17,300 nucleotides of DNA from an uncultured Angelakisella sp. (GTDB taxonomy: Bacteria > Bacillota > Clostridia > Oscillospirales > Ruminococcaceae), in contig CAJUFK010000071.1 of the NCBI GenBank assembly GCA_910585535.1, positions 1 through 17,300 on the forward strand, given 5' to 3'. The position numbers and the translations under genes are program-made. The number at the start of each line of letters is the position of its first letter. Positions within the stretch are counted from its first letter, which is position 1. Positions 5,542-12,844 of the stretch are shown in pieces. Under the pieces are notes generated by a model. It ran no database searches and had not been told where the DNA came from. It saw nothing but the letters and a program-made list of their open reading frames with translations.

Positions 5542-6564
5542 ATGAGATTTTTTCATGGGGAAAAAAGAAGGGGGCCCTATTTTGAGGGCTGGTATTTGAA
5601 GCACCAAAGCAAGACCGGAAGAACCCTTGCCATGATCCCGGCGTTTCACATAGACAGCTGCGGCAGGCGCAGCGCGTCCCTGCAGGTCATCTCCGAAAGC
5701 GGGTCCTGGTGGTTGGAATACCCGGAAACGGAGTTTCAGCCCCTTGGGGATCGCTTTGGGGGCCGGCTTGGCCCCCTTCGATTTGGCTGTTCAGGCGTGG
5801 AAGCCGGCATCAGCCAGGAGGGGCTTTCCCTCCAGGGGCGGCTGGCCTACGGACCCTTTACCCCTCTGAAATCGGATATTATGGGACCCTTCCGGTTTTT
5901 CTCGGGGATGCAGTGTTCCCACGGCGTCATCAGTATGGGGCATCCCCTGGAAGGGACTGTCCGGCTAAACGGAGAGACCATCGATTTTTCAGGGGGGAGG
6001 GGGTATATCGAGACGGACCGCGGGCGGTCTTTTCCGGAGAGCTACCTTTGGACCCAGTGCCTTTGGCAGGACGCCGGTCCCGCCAGCCTGATGCTTGCGG
6101 CGGCGTCCATCCCCCTGCCGGTGGGCGGCTTTACCGGCTGCATCTGCGCCATCCTCCACAAGGGCCGGGAGTACCGCCTGGCTACCTACCGGGGGGCCAA
6201 AATCCGGAAATGGGACCGCTCCGGCCTGGCCGTCCGCCAGGGGAAGTACCGTTTGACAGCGGAACTGCTGGAGGCCCAGGACCAGCCCCTCCATGCACCG
6301 GTGGAGGGCTGTATGAACCGCACCATTCATGAAAGCCTCTGTGCGACGGTGCGGTACAGCTTTTGGAGGGGGGAGGACCTTCTCTTCCAACAAACGGACC
6401 GCCGCGCCAGCTTTGAACAGTACCCCAGGGCTACATCAGCGGCGCAAAGACCCGCAGCACGCTTTGCAGCAGCCGGGTGGGCGCGCCTACCTTTTGGCAG
6501 TCCGCCAGAGTCACCTCCTGGCTCACCTCCAGGGTGCGGAGAAAATCCTCCCGCATCTCCTTGA
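5542..6564 (+). CDS. Tocopherol cyclase-like family protein
   Basis: The 340-residue product resembles the PF14249 tocopherol cyclase-like family, which in Firmicutes has no established substrate; plant members close the chromanol ring of vitamin E. The signature GPYFEGWYLKHQ is at residues 11-22, and YLWTQCLWQD in the middle fits the family. It is predicted to be a soluble, beta-rich protein with no signal peptide. GGAGG (5529-5533) precedes the ATG by 8 bases. The family-like part ends near residue 294 (SFEQY). The last 46 residues, rich in Pro, Gly and Ala, are encoded antisense to the 3' end of the cardiolipin synthase gene and look like read-through after loss of the original stop. The two genes overlap tail to tail by 134 bp. 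Confidence 0.82.
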   Translation: MRFFHGEKRRGPYFEGWYLKHQSKTGRTLAMIPAFHIDSCGRRSASLQVISESGSWWLEYPETEFQPLGDRFGGRLGPLRFGCSGVEAGISQEGLSLQGRLAYGPFTPLKSDIMGPFRFFSGMQCSHGVISMGHPLEGTVRLNGETIDFSGGRGYIETDRGRSFPESYLWTQCLWQDAGPASLMLAAASIPLPVGGFTGCICAILHKGREYRLATYRGAKIRKWDRSGLAVRQGKYRLTAELLEAQDQPLHAPVEGCMNRTIHESLCATVRYSFWRGEDLLFQQTDRRASFEQYPRATSAAQRPAARFAAAGWARLPFGSPPESPPGSPPGCGENPPASP

Positions 6565-8038
6565 TGCAGGAGCAGCGGTAAAGCCACGCCGCACATTCAA
6601 AGTGAAGGTAGAGGCTGCGGAAATCCAGGTTGATGGTCCCCACCACCCCGTATTCGTCATCCACGGTAAAGGTCTTGGCGTGGATGAACCCCGGGGTATA
6701 CTCGTAGATACGCACCCCGGCCTCGATCAGGATGGGGTAGTAGGCCCGGGTGAGAGCGTGGACATACCACTTGTCGGCGACGTGCGGGGTAATGATCCGG
6801 ACGTCCACCCCGGATTTTGCCGCCGTCGTTAGGGAGGTTATCATCTCGTTGCTGAGGATCAGGTAGGGGGTGGTGATGAAGACAAACCGGTCCGCCTTGT
6901 TGATGAGGTTCCGGTAAACAGTCTCCCCCACCGGTTCGTCATCCAGGGGGCTGTCGGTAAAGGGCTGGACAAAGCCGTCGCTTTCCACCGGATCCGGGTG
7001 GTATACCCGGGGGAGAAAGGCCCTGTAGTCCTCCTTGGTGCCGGTGGAAAAATCCCACAGGGTAAGGAACATCAGGGTGAGGCTTGCCACGGCGTCCCCC
7101 CGGAGAAGGATGGCGGTGTCCTTCCAGTGGCCATGCTTCGGATAGGCGTTGATGTACTCGTCCGCCAGGTTGATCCCCCCGGTAAAGCCGGTGTGGCCGT
7201 CGATGACGCAGATCTTCCGGTGGTCCCGGTTGTTGAAGCGGCTGGACAGGACGGGGACAAAGGGGTTAAAGACACAGCACCGGATCCCCTTTGCCTCCAG
7301 GGTCCGCTTGTAATGGGCGGGGAGGGTGAGCATACAGCCGATGTCGTCGTACATCACCCGGACATCCAGCCCGGCTTTGGCCTTGCGCTCCAGGATCTCC
7401 AGGATAGGGTTCCACATCTTCCCCTCCTGGATGATAAAGTATTCCAGAAAGATGAAGTGTTCCGCCTTCTCCAGCTCCTCCAGGAGGCGCCGGAATTTCA
7501 CCTCCCCCAGGGGAAGGTACTCCGTCTGGGTGTTTTGGTATGGCGGTCCCCCGGCCACCCGCCGGATGTACTCCGACTGGTTCAGGGCGTCGGGGGAGAG
7601 GGCCCGCAGCTCCTCCTGGCAGGAGGCGGCGATAAGGGGGATCCCGGAAAAGTTTTCCTCCATTTCCGCAAGACGCTGCTTTTCCCGGCGGCTGAGGCGG
7701 TTCCCCCCAAAGAGGAGGTAGAGGATACCGCCAAAAACCGGGGCAACAAGGACCGGGATGATCCAGGCGATTTTATAGGCGGGGTTGCTGCGGTTGTTGA
7801 TGATGTACAGGACCACCGCCAGGCTTACCGCTACGCTGATCCCGTAAAAATAGACGAAGTAGTCTTCAAACCGGAGCAGCAGCACCAGGAGGATGACCAC
7901 CTGGACCAGAAGCGCCACTCCGGCAAAGACGAGGCGGTGGAACAGGAGCCGGAACAATTTTTTTGTAATCGTTTCTTTTTTCTTTTTCATCATGTCCTTA
8001 TCTTTTCCCCGCCGTTTGGCCTTTTGGTCCTTGGTCAT
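6431..8038 (-). CDS. cls: Cardiolipin synthase (phospholipase D superfamily)
   Basis: This enzyme joins two phosphatidylglycerols into cardiolipin and glycerol at the membrane. With the start at 8038 the protein has 535 residues. A lysine/arginine-rich N-terminus is followed by membrane segments at about 36-55, 60-82 and 90-112, then two phospholipase D domains. Their HKD motifs are H273-x-K275-x4-D280, in NNRDHRKICVIDG, and H453-x-K455-x4-D460, in GFIHAKTFTVDDE. Both are intact, with GGIN and GTINLD following. The start is chosen because its ATG overlaps the stop of the upstream gene as ATGA (8038-8035), indicating translational coupling; starts at 7993 or 7990 (MMKKKKE) are alternatives. 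The 3' end overlaps the convergent tocopherol cyclase-like gene. Confidence 0.95.
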   Translation of the reverse strand: MTKDQKAKRRGKDKDMMKKKKETITKKLFRLLFHRLVFAGVALLVQVVILLVLLLRFEDYFVYFYGISVAVSLAVVLYIINNRSNPAYKIAWIIPVLVAPVFGGILYLLFGGNRLSRREKQRLAEMEENFSGIPLIAASCQEELRALSPDALNQSEYIRRVAGGPPYQNTQTEYLPLGEVKFRRLLEELEKAEHFIFLEYFIIQEGKMWNPILEILERKAKAGLDVRVMYDDIGCMLTLPAHYKRTLEAKGIRCCVFNPFVPVLSSRFNNRDHRKICVIDGHTGFTGGINLADEYINAYPKHGHWKDTAILLRGDAVASLTLMFLTLWDFSTGTKEDYRAFLPRVYHPDPVESDGFVQPFTDSPLDDEPVGETVYRNLINKADRFVFITTPYLILSNEMITSLTTAAKSGVDVRIITPHVADKWYVHALTRAYYPILIEAGVRIYEYTPGFIHAKTFTVDDEYGVVGTINLDFRSLYLHFECAAWLYRCSCIKEMREDFLRTLEVSQEVTLADCQKVGAPTRLLQSVLRVFAPLM

Positions 8039-8946
8039 TTGGCCAGGATCTCGGCTTTTTGCGTCAGCAGTTGGTCGGAGCAAAGGAGGGCTTCCGTCTT
8101 TTCCAGGCCCAGCCGCTCCACGGTCATCCCAAAGCGCTCCCCGGGAAGGCCCTCCCGCTTAAAGAGAAGGATGGCCTTTTCCACCAAGGCGATGACCTCC
8201 TCCCGGGTGAAGAGGCGGGAAAGTGGGGTGCCGATCCGCACCTGCTTTCCCCAGCGGCCGCCGGCGTAGACCTTGTACCGGGTCTCCTCTCCGGCCACGG
8301 CGCCAAAGGGACAGCTGCCGATACACCGTCCGCAGTGGTTGCAGGTTTCCCGGGAGAGGGCCAGCTTCCCCTCCTCCAAGGAGGCGGCTTGTAAGGGGCA
8401 GGCCTGTTCCACCTGGCAGACCTTACAGCCCCGGCATTTTTCCAGATTCAGGACCGGGACCCGCTGGCCCACAATGCCGATGTCGTTCAGATCCGGTTTA
8501 CAGCAGTTATTGGGGCAGCCGCCCACGCCGATCTTAAACTTATGGGGGAGGGGAACGGAATGGTATCCCTCATAATAAAGCTTATGCAAGTCTCTGGCAA
8601 GGCCCTGGGTATCATAAAGCCCAAAGACGCAGGTGGTGCCTTTACAGACGATAATGGGCCGGACTTTGGCGCCGGTACCGCCGGTGACCATTCCCTCTTC
8701 GGCCAGAAAGGCTTGGAAGTCGGGAATTCTTTCATAGGGGATTCCGGGAACCTCCACGGTCATTCGGGTTGTCAGGGCTACCGTACCGGAGCCGAATTTT
8801 TCGGCAGCTTCCCCGACCTTGACCATCTGCCGGGCGGTTAGGGTACCATTTTCGGTAATGATACGGCCATTAAAGCACTCGGTTCCTCGATTCAGGAGAA
8901 AGCCTTCCCCTTTGACCTGTTTGATTTCTTCAGCCTTCAGGGCCAT
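8035..8946 (-). CDS. Sulfite/nitrite reductase-like sirohaem protein with two ferredoxin clusters
   Basis: The 303-residue product belongs to the small, dissimilatory-sulfite-reductase-like proteins of anaerobes. The N-terminal half is the nitrite/sulfite reductase half-domain, with TTRMTVEVPGI. The sirohaem/[4Fe-4S] ligand cysteines are C101-x4-C106 and C144-x3-C148 (GGCPNNC). An inserted ferredoxin region carries C171-x2-C174-x2-C177-x5-C183 and C202-x2-C205-x2-C208-x3-C212. The first cysteine pair is spaced by four residues, not the five of E. coli CysI. The physiological substrate (sulfite, nitrite or another oxyanion) is not fixed by sequence. The start at 8946 follows AGGAG by 9 bases; an upstream ATG at 8973 has no such site. 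It is the first gene of an operon with cls. Confidence 0.88.
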   Translation of the reverse strand: MALKAEEIKQVKGEGFLLNRGTECFNGRIITENGTLTARQMVKVGEAAEKFGSGTVALTTRMTVEVPGIPYERIPDFQAFLAEEGMVTGGTGAKVRPIIVCKGTTCVFGLYDTQGLARDLHKLYYEGYHSVPLPHKFKIGVGGCPNNCCKPDLNDIGIVGQRVPVLNLEKCRGCKVCQVEQACPLQAASLEEGKLALSRETCNHCGRCIGSCPFGAVAGEETRYKVYAGGRWGKQVRIGTPLSRLFTREEVIALVEKAILLFKREGLPGERFGMTVERLGLEKTEALLCSDQLLTQKAEILAK

Positions 8947-8987
8947 GTTGTCACACTCCTTTTCTAAAGCCATGGCGAGTTTTCTCT

Positions 8988-9016
8988 ACTATACCACATT
9001 CCCCCAAAATCCGCAA
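8988..9016 (-). promoter_or_regulatory. Promoter of the reductase-cls operon
   Basis: On the minus strand, TTGCGG (9016-9011), a 17-base spacer and TATAGT (8993-8988). The -10 box is good and the -35 box weak. Transcription would start about 35 bases before the start codon at 8946. Confidence 0.6.
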
Positions 9017-9031
9017 GGCAAGGCGGACCTG

Positions 9032-9085
9032 CCTGTGGCTGACTCTCCTTTTCAGGGGAGGTCCCGGCGGAGGCGGAAGCTGAGA
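9032..9085. repeat. Short repeat module related to 4436-4490
   Basis: The stretch CTCTCCTTTTCAGGGGAGG followed by CCCGGCGGAGGCGGAAG is a diverged copy of the module near 4436-4490. It lies directly upstream of the headless gene remnant at 9085-9300. Confidence 0.5.
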
Positions 9086-9300
9086 AGAATCAGCTTCACG
9101 CCCTGGAAAAAAAGGGTCATGATTGGCAGGGGGAGCGGGGGTACACCCTCCACTATGAAGTCAACGATTTTTCCAATGAGGCCAATATCCTTTATGCCGA
9201 ATTTCAGGACCTGAATTTCGAGTACCGCCTTTCCTCCATCCTCTTTGAGGATGGCACCCAGGAGTTCTTTGAGAAGCGGGAAGGTACGATAGAACTGTAA
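9085..9300 (+). pseudogene. Headless 3' gene remnant, unknown family
   Basis: An open frame ending in TAA at 9298-9300 reads about 71 codons with a strongly protein-like sequence (for example YTLHYEVNDFSNEANILYAE, then FEYRLSSILFEDGTQEFF). The frame is open back to a stop at 9040-9042 but contains no ATG, GTG or TTG start before the last stretch, and no ribosome site. Upstream it runs straight into a repeat module, so it looks like the 3' end of a gene whose 5' part has been lost. The alternating hydrophobic pattern suggests beta strands. I do not recognise the family. Confidence 0.5.
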
Positions 9301-9390
9301 GAAGCTGTATTCCCAACCGTTTGACGCCGTCTGGCCGGGTCTTTTTCTGCCCTGCTGCGTTACAAAAACTTGGAACCTGTATTCATAACC

Positions 9391-9440
9391 AAAAAAACGC
9401 CAGCGGACCGCTGCCTGTTGCGGCGCCGCTGGCGTTTTTT
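9391..9440 (-). terminator. Bidirectional terminator after the Crp/Fnr gene
   Basis: ACGCCAGCG (9397-9405) pairs perfectly with CGCTGGCGT (9427-9435), and an inner CCGC/GCGG pair is possible. Runs of A (9391-9397) and T (9435-9440) flank it, so it can terminate on both strands. It begins right after the stop codon of the minus-strand regulator and also closes the plus-strand region at 9300. Confidence 0.9.
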
Positions 9441-10145
9441 CTATTGCAGGGCCAAAGCCTGAAGGGCCCCCTCGTTGCGGACGGTGAAGTAACCGTTGTC
9501 CCGGGAGAGGATCCCCAACCGTGTAAAGGACATGATGACGTTGTTGGCCGTCACCCGGCTGGTGTTTACAATGGAGGAGATGTCGGTGCAGGTGAACCGG
9601 ATGTTGATACGCATCCCCTCCGCCGTCTCGACGCCGTAAGTATTGCAGAGCTGGAGCAGGGTCTTGGCAATCCGCTGCTCCGCCCGGTCAAAGGAAAGCA
9701 TGGCGGCTTGGGCGATGAGCATTTGGTTCTTCCGGGCGACGTACTGAAGCATCGAGTCGGCAATCTGCTGCTGGCTGTGGAAGAGCCGCTGGCACTCCTT
9801 GCTGGGGATGGCGTAGAGGTCGGTGGTGACAATGGCGGTAGCGGTGGTGGCGTGAGGATGGCTGAGGATACAGGCGTTCTCCCCAAACATCGCCCCGGGA
9901 CAGGCGATGTAAAGGTGCTTCTGTTCCCCGTCGCTGTGAAAGACGCTGATGCAGACCCGCCCCTGGGCCACAATGTAGATCAGGGAGAAGGGGTCCTCCT
10001 GGCTGAAGATGATGCTCCCCGCAGGATGCCGGACGCTTTTGCGCCCCTCCAAAAGGATGCTCCAGATCCCAAGATCCGCGCCGATCCAGGGGGAGTTGAC
10101 ATCTCCCCAGTCATGGCTCAATATGTTCTCCAGCTCCTTGGTCAT
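9441..10145 (-). CDS. Crp/Fnr family transcriptional regulator
   Basis: The 234-residue product has the Crp/Fnr layout: a cyclic-nucleotide-binding-like beta barrel at about 25-115, with PGAMFGEN (83-90) at the position of the ligand-binding turn, a long dimer helix at about 120-155, and a C-terminal winged helix-turn-helix at about 183-225 (FTCTDISSIVNTSRVTANNV). The Arg that binds cAMP phosphate in true Crp is not evident, and there is no Fnr-type N-terminal cysteine cluster, so the effector is unknown. The start at 10145 follows GGGAGGG; upstream ATGs at 10202 and 10229 have no such site. It is transcribed divergently from the aminotransferase gene and may regulate it or itself, which is inference. 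Confidence 0.9.
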   Translation of the reverse strand: MTKELENILSHDWGDVNSPWIGADLGIWSILLEGRKSVRHPAGSIIFSQEDPFSLIYIVAQGRVCISVFHSDGEQKHLYIACPGAMFGENACILSHPHATTATAIVTTDLYAIPSKECQRLFHSQQQIADSMLQYVARKNQMLIAQAAMLSFDRAEQRIAKTLLQLCNTYGVETAEGMRINIRFTCTDISSIVNTSRVTANNVIMSFTRLGILSRDNGYFTVRNEGALQALALQ

Positions 10146-10200
10146 CTGTGCCCACCCTCCCTTGGCGGCGGCCGTGCCCCGCCGTTTCGATTTGTTTTTC

Positions 10201-10229
10201 ATTTTAGCATGGGGAAAAAATGGTGTCAA
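10201..10229 (-). promoter_or_regulatory. Sigma-A promoter of the Crp/Fnr gene
   Basis: On the minus strand, a perfect TTGACA (10229-10224), a 17-base spacer and TAAAAT (10206-10201). The leader before the start codon at 10145 would be about 50 bases. This is one of the strongest promoters in the window. Confidence 0.87.
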
Positions 10230-10271
10230 GAAATTTTCCCCTCAAAAAATTTGGCAAATATAAACTATTTA

Positions 10272-10354
10272 ACAGACGTTTGTGGATGGTTTCCGGTAGA
10301 ATAAAGGGGCAGAAGGATAAATTCCCCCAGCCGCCGGCGGCCTTTCGCCGCCGG
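10272..10354 (+). promoter_or_regulatory. Control region of the aminotransferase gene
   Basis: This part of the divergent intergenic region holds a 12-bp palindrome with one mismatched pair, ACAGACGTTTGT (10272-10283), a possible -10 box TAGAAT (10297-10302) without a clear -35, and a leader hairpin CCGGCGGC / GCCGCCGG (10334-10341 and 10347-10354) with loop CTTTC. The palindrome is a possible operator for a dimeric regulator such as the neighbouring Crp/Fnr protein, but it is not a canonical Crp or Fnr site. Confidence 0.35.
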
Positions 10355-10386
10355 ATCAGTCTTGACAAGAAAAGGAGAGAACTGCC

Positions 10387-11634
10387 ATGAACGCCCCCAT
10401 CGATTGGAAAAAGATCCGTGAAGAGGAATTTCCTGTTCTTAAAACCATGACCTTTTTGGACGCCGCCTGTGTCAGCTTTGCCCCCCGCCGGGCGGTGGAG
10501 GCCGTTAAGGCCTTTGCCGAGATGACCGCCCGCCAGGACGAGGCCAACAGCAGCGCCCACCATATCGCCATGGACGCCCTTCGGGCCAAGGCATACGACG
10601 AGGCCGTCAAGCTTTTTAACGCCGACCCGGAGGAAATCGCCCTGGTGGAAAGCACCTCCCATGGCCTGAACATCGCCGCCGCCGGCATCCCCCTGGAGGA
10701 TGGGGACAGCATCATCACCACCAACCTGGAGTTTATCCAGGTGGCGCTGCCCTGGTGCCTTATGCGTAAGACCAAGAAGATCGATATTCGGGTCTGCAAG
10801 ACCCCGGACAACCGCTTCCGTGCCGCCGACTTTGCCAAGCTGGCGGACAAGACCACCAAGATTCTGGTTATGTCCACCGTGGAATGGTGCAACGGCTGGG
10901 CCAGCGATCTGAAAGAGATCGGCGACTGGTGCAGGGAAAACGGCATCCTGTTTGTGGTGGACGCCGTGCAGCAGATGGGTGTCACCAAAATCGACACCAA
11001 GGAGTGCCACATCGACCTGATGGTGGCCGGCGGCCACAAGTGGGGGAACAGCCCCTACGGTACCGGCATTCTGTATGTCAACCGGGACGCCCTGGACAAG
11101 ATCGGCCAGAGCTACGGCGGCTACCTGAACACCACCGTCCCCGAGGGCGGCTGGGGCGCTTACTGGGAAAAACTGGATTCCCAGTCTGTCTTTGACTGGA
11201 CCTTCCCCAACACCGCCCGGAAGTACGAAATCGGCGGCACCAGCAACTACCCCGGAGCCATCGCCCTGGGCGAATCCCTGGGCCTGGTCAACGAAATTGG
11301 CATTGAAAACATCCAGCAGCACGTTTGGGAGCTGGGTGAATACTGCATGGACCAGCTGGAGGCCATCGGCGGCACCATCATCACCCACCGTGACCCTGGC
11401 CGCCGGGCCGGCATCATCATCGCCCGCCTCTACGACGACGTGGAGATTGACCGCAAGGTGCTGCGGGCCCTCCATGCCCGGAGGATCTTTGTTGCCCAGC
11501 GGTTCACCGACAACGTGGGCGGCTTCCGGATCTCCTGCCAGTGGTACAACCTCAAGGAGGACATCGACGCCATGATTGCCGGGATGAAGGACATCATCGA
11601 GCTGATTGGCAGGAAGCCCGACTATAAGGGCTGA
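10387..11634 (+). CDS. Aminotransferase class V-fold PLP-dependent enzyme
   Basis: The 415-residue protein has the class V aminotransferase fold (cysteine desulfurase / selenocysteine lyase / isopenicillin N epimerase group). Visible landmarks are FLDAACVS near the N-terminus (23-30), the phosphate-binding ESTSHGLN (88-95), D192 in VVDAVQQMG for the pyridine nitrogen, and the Schiff-base lysine K218 in AGGHKWG. GGTSNYPG (283-290) fits the second phosphate site. The C-terminal region where cysteine desulfurases keep the catalytic Cys loop reads RRIFVAQRFTDNVGGFRIS, with no cysteine, so a sulfur-transfer role is unlikely. The substrate is unknown. AAGGAGA lies before the ATG at 10387. A GNAT gene follows after 24 bases, probably in one operon. 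Confidence 0.9.
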   Translation: MNAPIDWKKIREEEFPVLKTMTFLDAACVSFAPRRAVEAVKAFAEMTARQDEANSSAHHIAMDALRAKAYDEAVKLFNADPEEIALVESTSHGLNIAAAGIPLEDGDSIITTNLEFIQVALPWCLMRKTKKIDIRVCKTPDNRFRAADFAKLADKTTKILVMSTVEWCNGWASDLKEIGDWCRENGILFVVDAVQQMGVTKIDTKECHIDLMVAGGHKWGNSPYGTGILYVNRDALDKIGQSYGGYLNTTVPEGGWGAYWEKLDSQSVFDWTFPNTARKYEIGGTSNYPGAIALGESLGLVNEIGIENIQQHVWELGEYCMDQLEAIGGTIITHRDPGRRAGIIIARLYDDVEIDRKVLRALHARRIFVAQRFTDNVGGFRISCQWYNLKEDIDAMIAGMKDIIELIGRKPDYKG

Positions 11635-11658
11635 TCCCGGACGGAAGGAGGGGCCGCC

Positions 11659-12114
11659 ATGACCTACCGGATCCTCCCTTTTTCCCAGCTGGACACCGGC
11701 ACCCTGTACGAGCTGCTGGCGCACCGTCAGGAGGTGTTCGTTCTGGAACAGGGGAACATCTATCCCGACCTGGACGGCTGGGACCAAAAGGCTCTCCATC
11801 TGCTGGCCCGGGAAGAGGACGGCTCCCTGATGGGATACGTCCGCCTGCTTCCCGCCGGCTGCGGCTACGAGAAAAGCGGCCTACCCACCTTTGGCCGCCT
11901 GGCGGTAAAGAAGGCCGCCAGAAAACAGGGGCTGGGCGGGGAACTGGTGCGCCGGGCCTGCCGGTGGCTCCTGGAGGAGAGCGGCGGGACAGAGGTGGAG
12001 ATCTCCGCCATGGCCTACCTGGAAAAGTTCTACCGCGAGCTGGGGTTTGTCACCTCCTCGGAGGTCTTTGACATCTGCGGAGTGCCCCACATTATGATGA
12101 AGTACCATTCGTAA
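11659..12114 (+). CDS. GNAT family N-acetyltransferase, ElaA-like
   Basis: The 151-residue product is a GNAT acetyltransferase of the ElaA group (COG2153), which transfers an acetyl group from acetyl-CoA to an amine; the acceptor is not known. The N-terminal LYELLAHRQEVFVLEQG is typical of ElaA. The acetyl-CoA-binding segment is FGRLAVKKAARKQGLGGELV (78-97), with the R/Q-x-x-G-x-G/A pattern as RKQGLGG, and LEKFYRELGF (121-130) carries the usual C-terminal tyrosine. The start follows GGAAGGAGGGG. It lies 24 bases after the aminotransferase gene and is followed by a strong hairpin, so the two probably form a bicistronic unit. Confidence 0.92.
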   Translation: MTYRILPFSQLDTGTLYELLAHRQEVFVLEQGNIYPDLDGWDQKALHLLAREEDGSLMGYVRLLPAGCGYEKSGLPTFGRLAVKKAARKQGLGGELVRRACRWLLEESGGTEVEISAMAYLEKFYRELGFVTSSEVFDICGVPHIMMKYHS

Positions 12115-12139
12115 CGCCAGAAGTAATCCCCTCTTGGCC

Positions 12140-12175
12140 GGCGGCCCTTCCCAAACGGAAGGGCCGCCGCCTTTG
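12140..12175 (+). terminator. Terminator of the aminotransferase-GNAT operon
   Basis: GGCGGCCCTTCC (12140-12151) pairs perfectly over 12 bp with GGAAGGGCCGCC (12157-12168), with a five-base loop. A weak T-rich tail (CTTTGTCT) follows. It lies 25 bases after the GNAT stop. Confidence 0.75.
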
Positions 12176-12200
12176 TCTCCTTGCCGCCAAGATTTCCCTG

Positions 12201-12230
12201 TTGATGTAGTTCGCAAAGAAAAGGTATACT
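12201..12230 (+). promoter_or_regulatory. Orphan promoter reading into hairpin island D
   Basis: TTGATG (12201-12206), an 18-base spacer and TATACT (12225-12230). Both boxes are good matches to sigma-A. The next gene on this strand starts at 13022, so a transcript from here would first cross about 500 bases of hairpin-rich non-coding sequence. It could make a non-coding RNA or a very long leader for the transporter operon. Confidence 0.6.
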
Positions 12231-12254
12231 TTTAAGGCTCAACACAACTCATCA

Positions 12255-12760
12255 ATCGAGCCATCCAAAGTTTAGGGCCGCCCGGCGCAAGGACCTTCTG
12301 CGGAAGGTCCGGGACCCCTTGGGGGTCGTTGCGCCTCACGGGGGGACCAGTCCCCCCGTGTACCCCTCTGCCCTCCGGGGGGGATTGGGGGAGGGGTAGG
12401 CTGGTGGCACCAGGTAAACTGAGTGCAAGCCTTCCATCGAGCCATCTAAAAGTTTCGGTCAATCCTTTTCAAAGGATTGCAGAGTCCAGGGACAGCGTCC
12501 CTGGTCGCTCCCCGCAGGGAGCGAAATTCCCCCGCATCTTTTCCGGAGGGCGCATTTCTGCGCCCAGCCCTGACGGGTCGCTACGCGCCCCTTCGGGCAC
12601 GTCTGCTTCGCAGAAGGCGCGTCTCGGAGCGCAACCGCCGTAGGCGGCTCTTAGCGCGGAGAGGCTACCGCCCTGCACTCGAGTCCCCTGCAAATACACC
12701 CCAGTGGGGTGTTTTGCACGGACGGCCATCCACCTTCCGCCCCCCACAAGGACTATCCAT
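12255..12760 (+). repeat. Hairpin island D, related to the modular repeats
   Basis: No gene is seen here. The island holds a series of strong hairpins: 12291-12310 (8 bp, loop TGCG), 12337-12360 (10 bp, loop CCAG), 12486-12504 (8 bp), 12505-12524 (8 bp, loop CGCA) and 12689-12718 (7 plus 6 bp with one bulged base). Imperfect direct repeats beginning ATCGAGCCATC (12255-12273 and 12436-12455) bracket its first part. The stretch CTAAAAGTTTCG near 12446-12458 recurs at about 17233 in copy C, and the hairpin pair 12486-12524 corresponds to 4141-4177 in copy B. Open frames here have low-complexity translations and no ribosome sites. Confidence 0.65.
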
Positions 12761-12844
12761 AAAAACCCGGCATAAAAACAAAAATTTTTATCCATCTCCT
12801 CCAAAATGTAAAATGGAAAACAGATTTTTCGTGGGTTTTCGTTT

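Noticed and set aside
10362..10367. TTGACA just before the aminotransferase start as a -35 box
   Set aside because: It lies only 20 bases before the start codon and overlaps the ribosome-site region, leaving no room for a -10 box upstream of the gene.
10204..11799. Long open frame antisense to the aminotransferase gene
   Set aside because: It mirrors the sense codons, crosses the divergent promoter region and has no recognisable domain.
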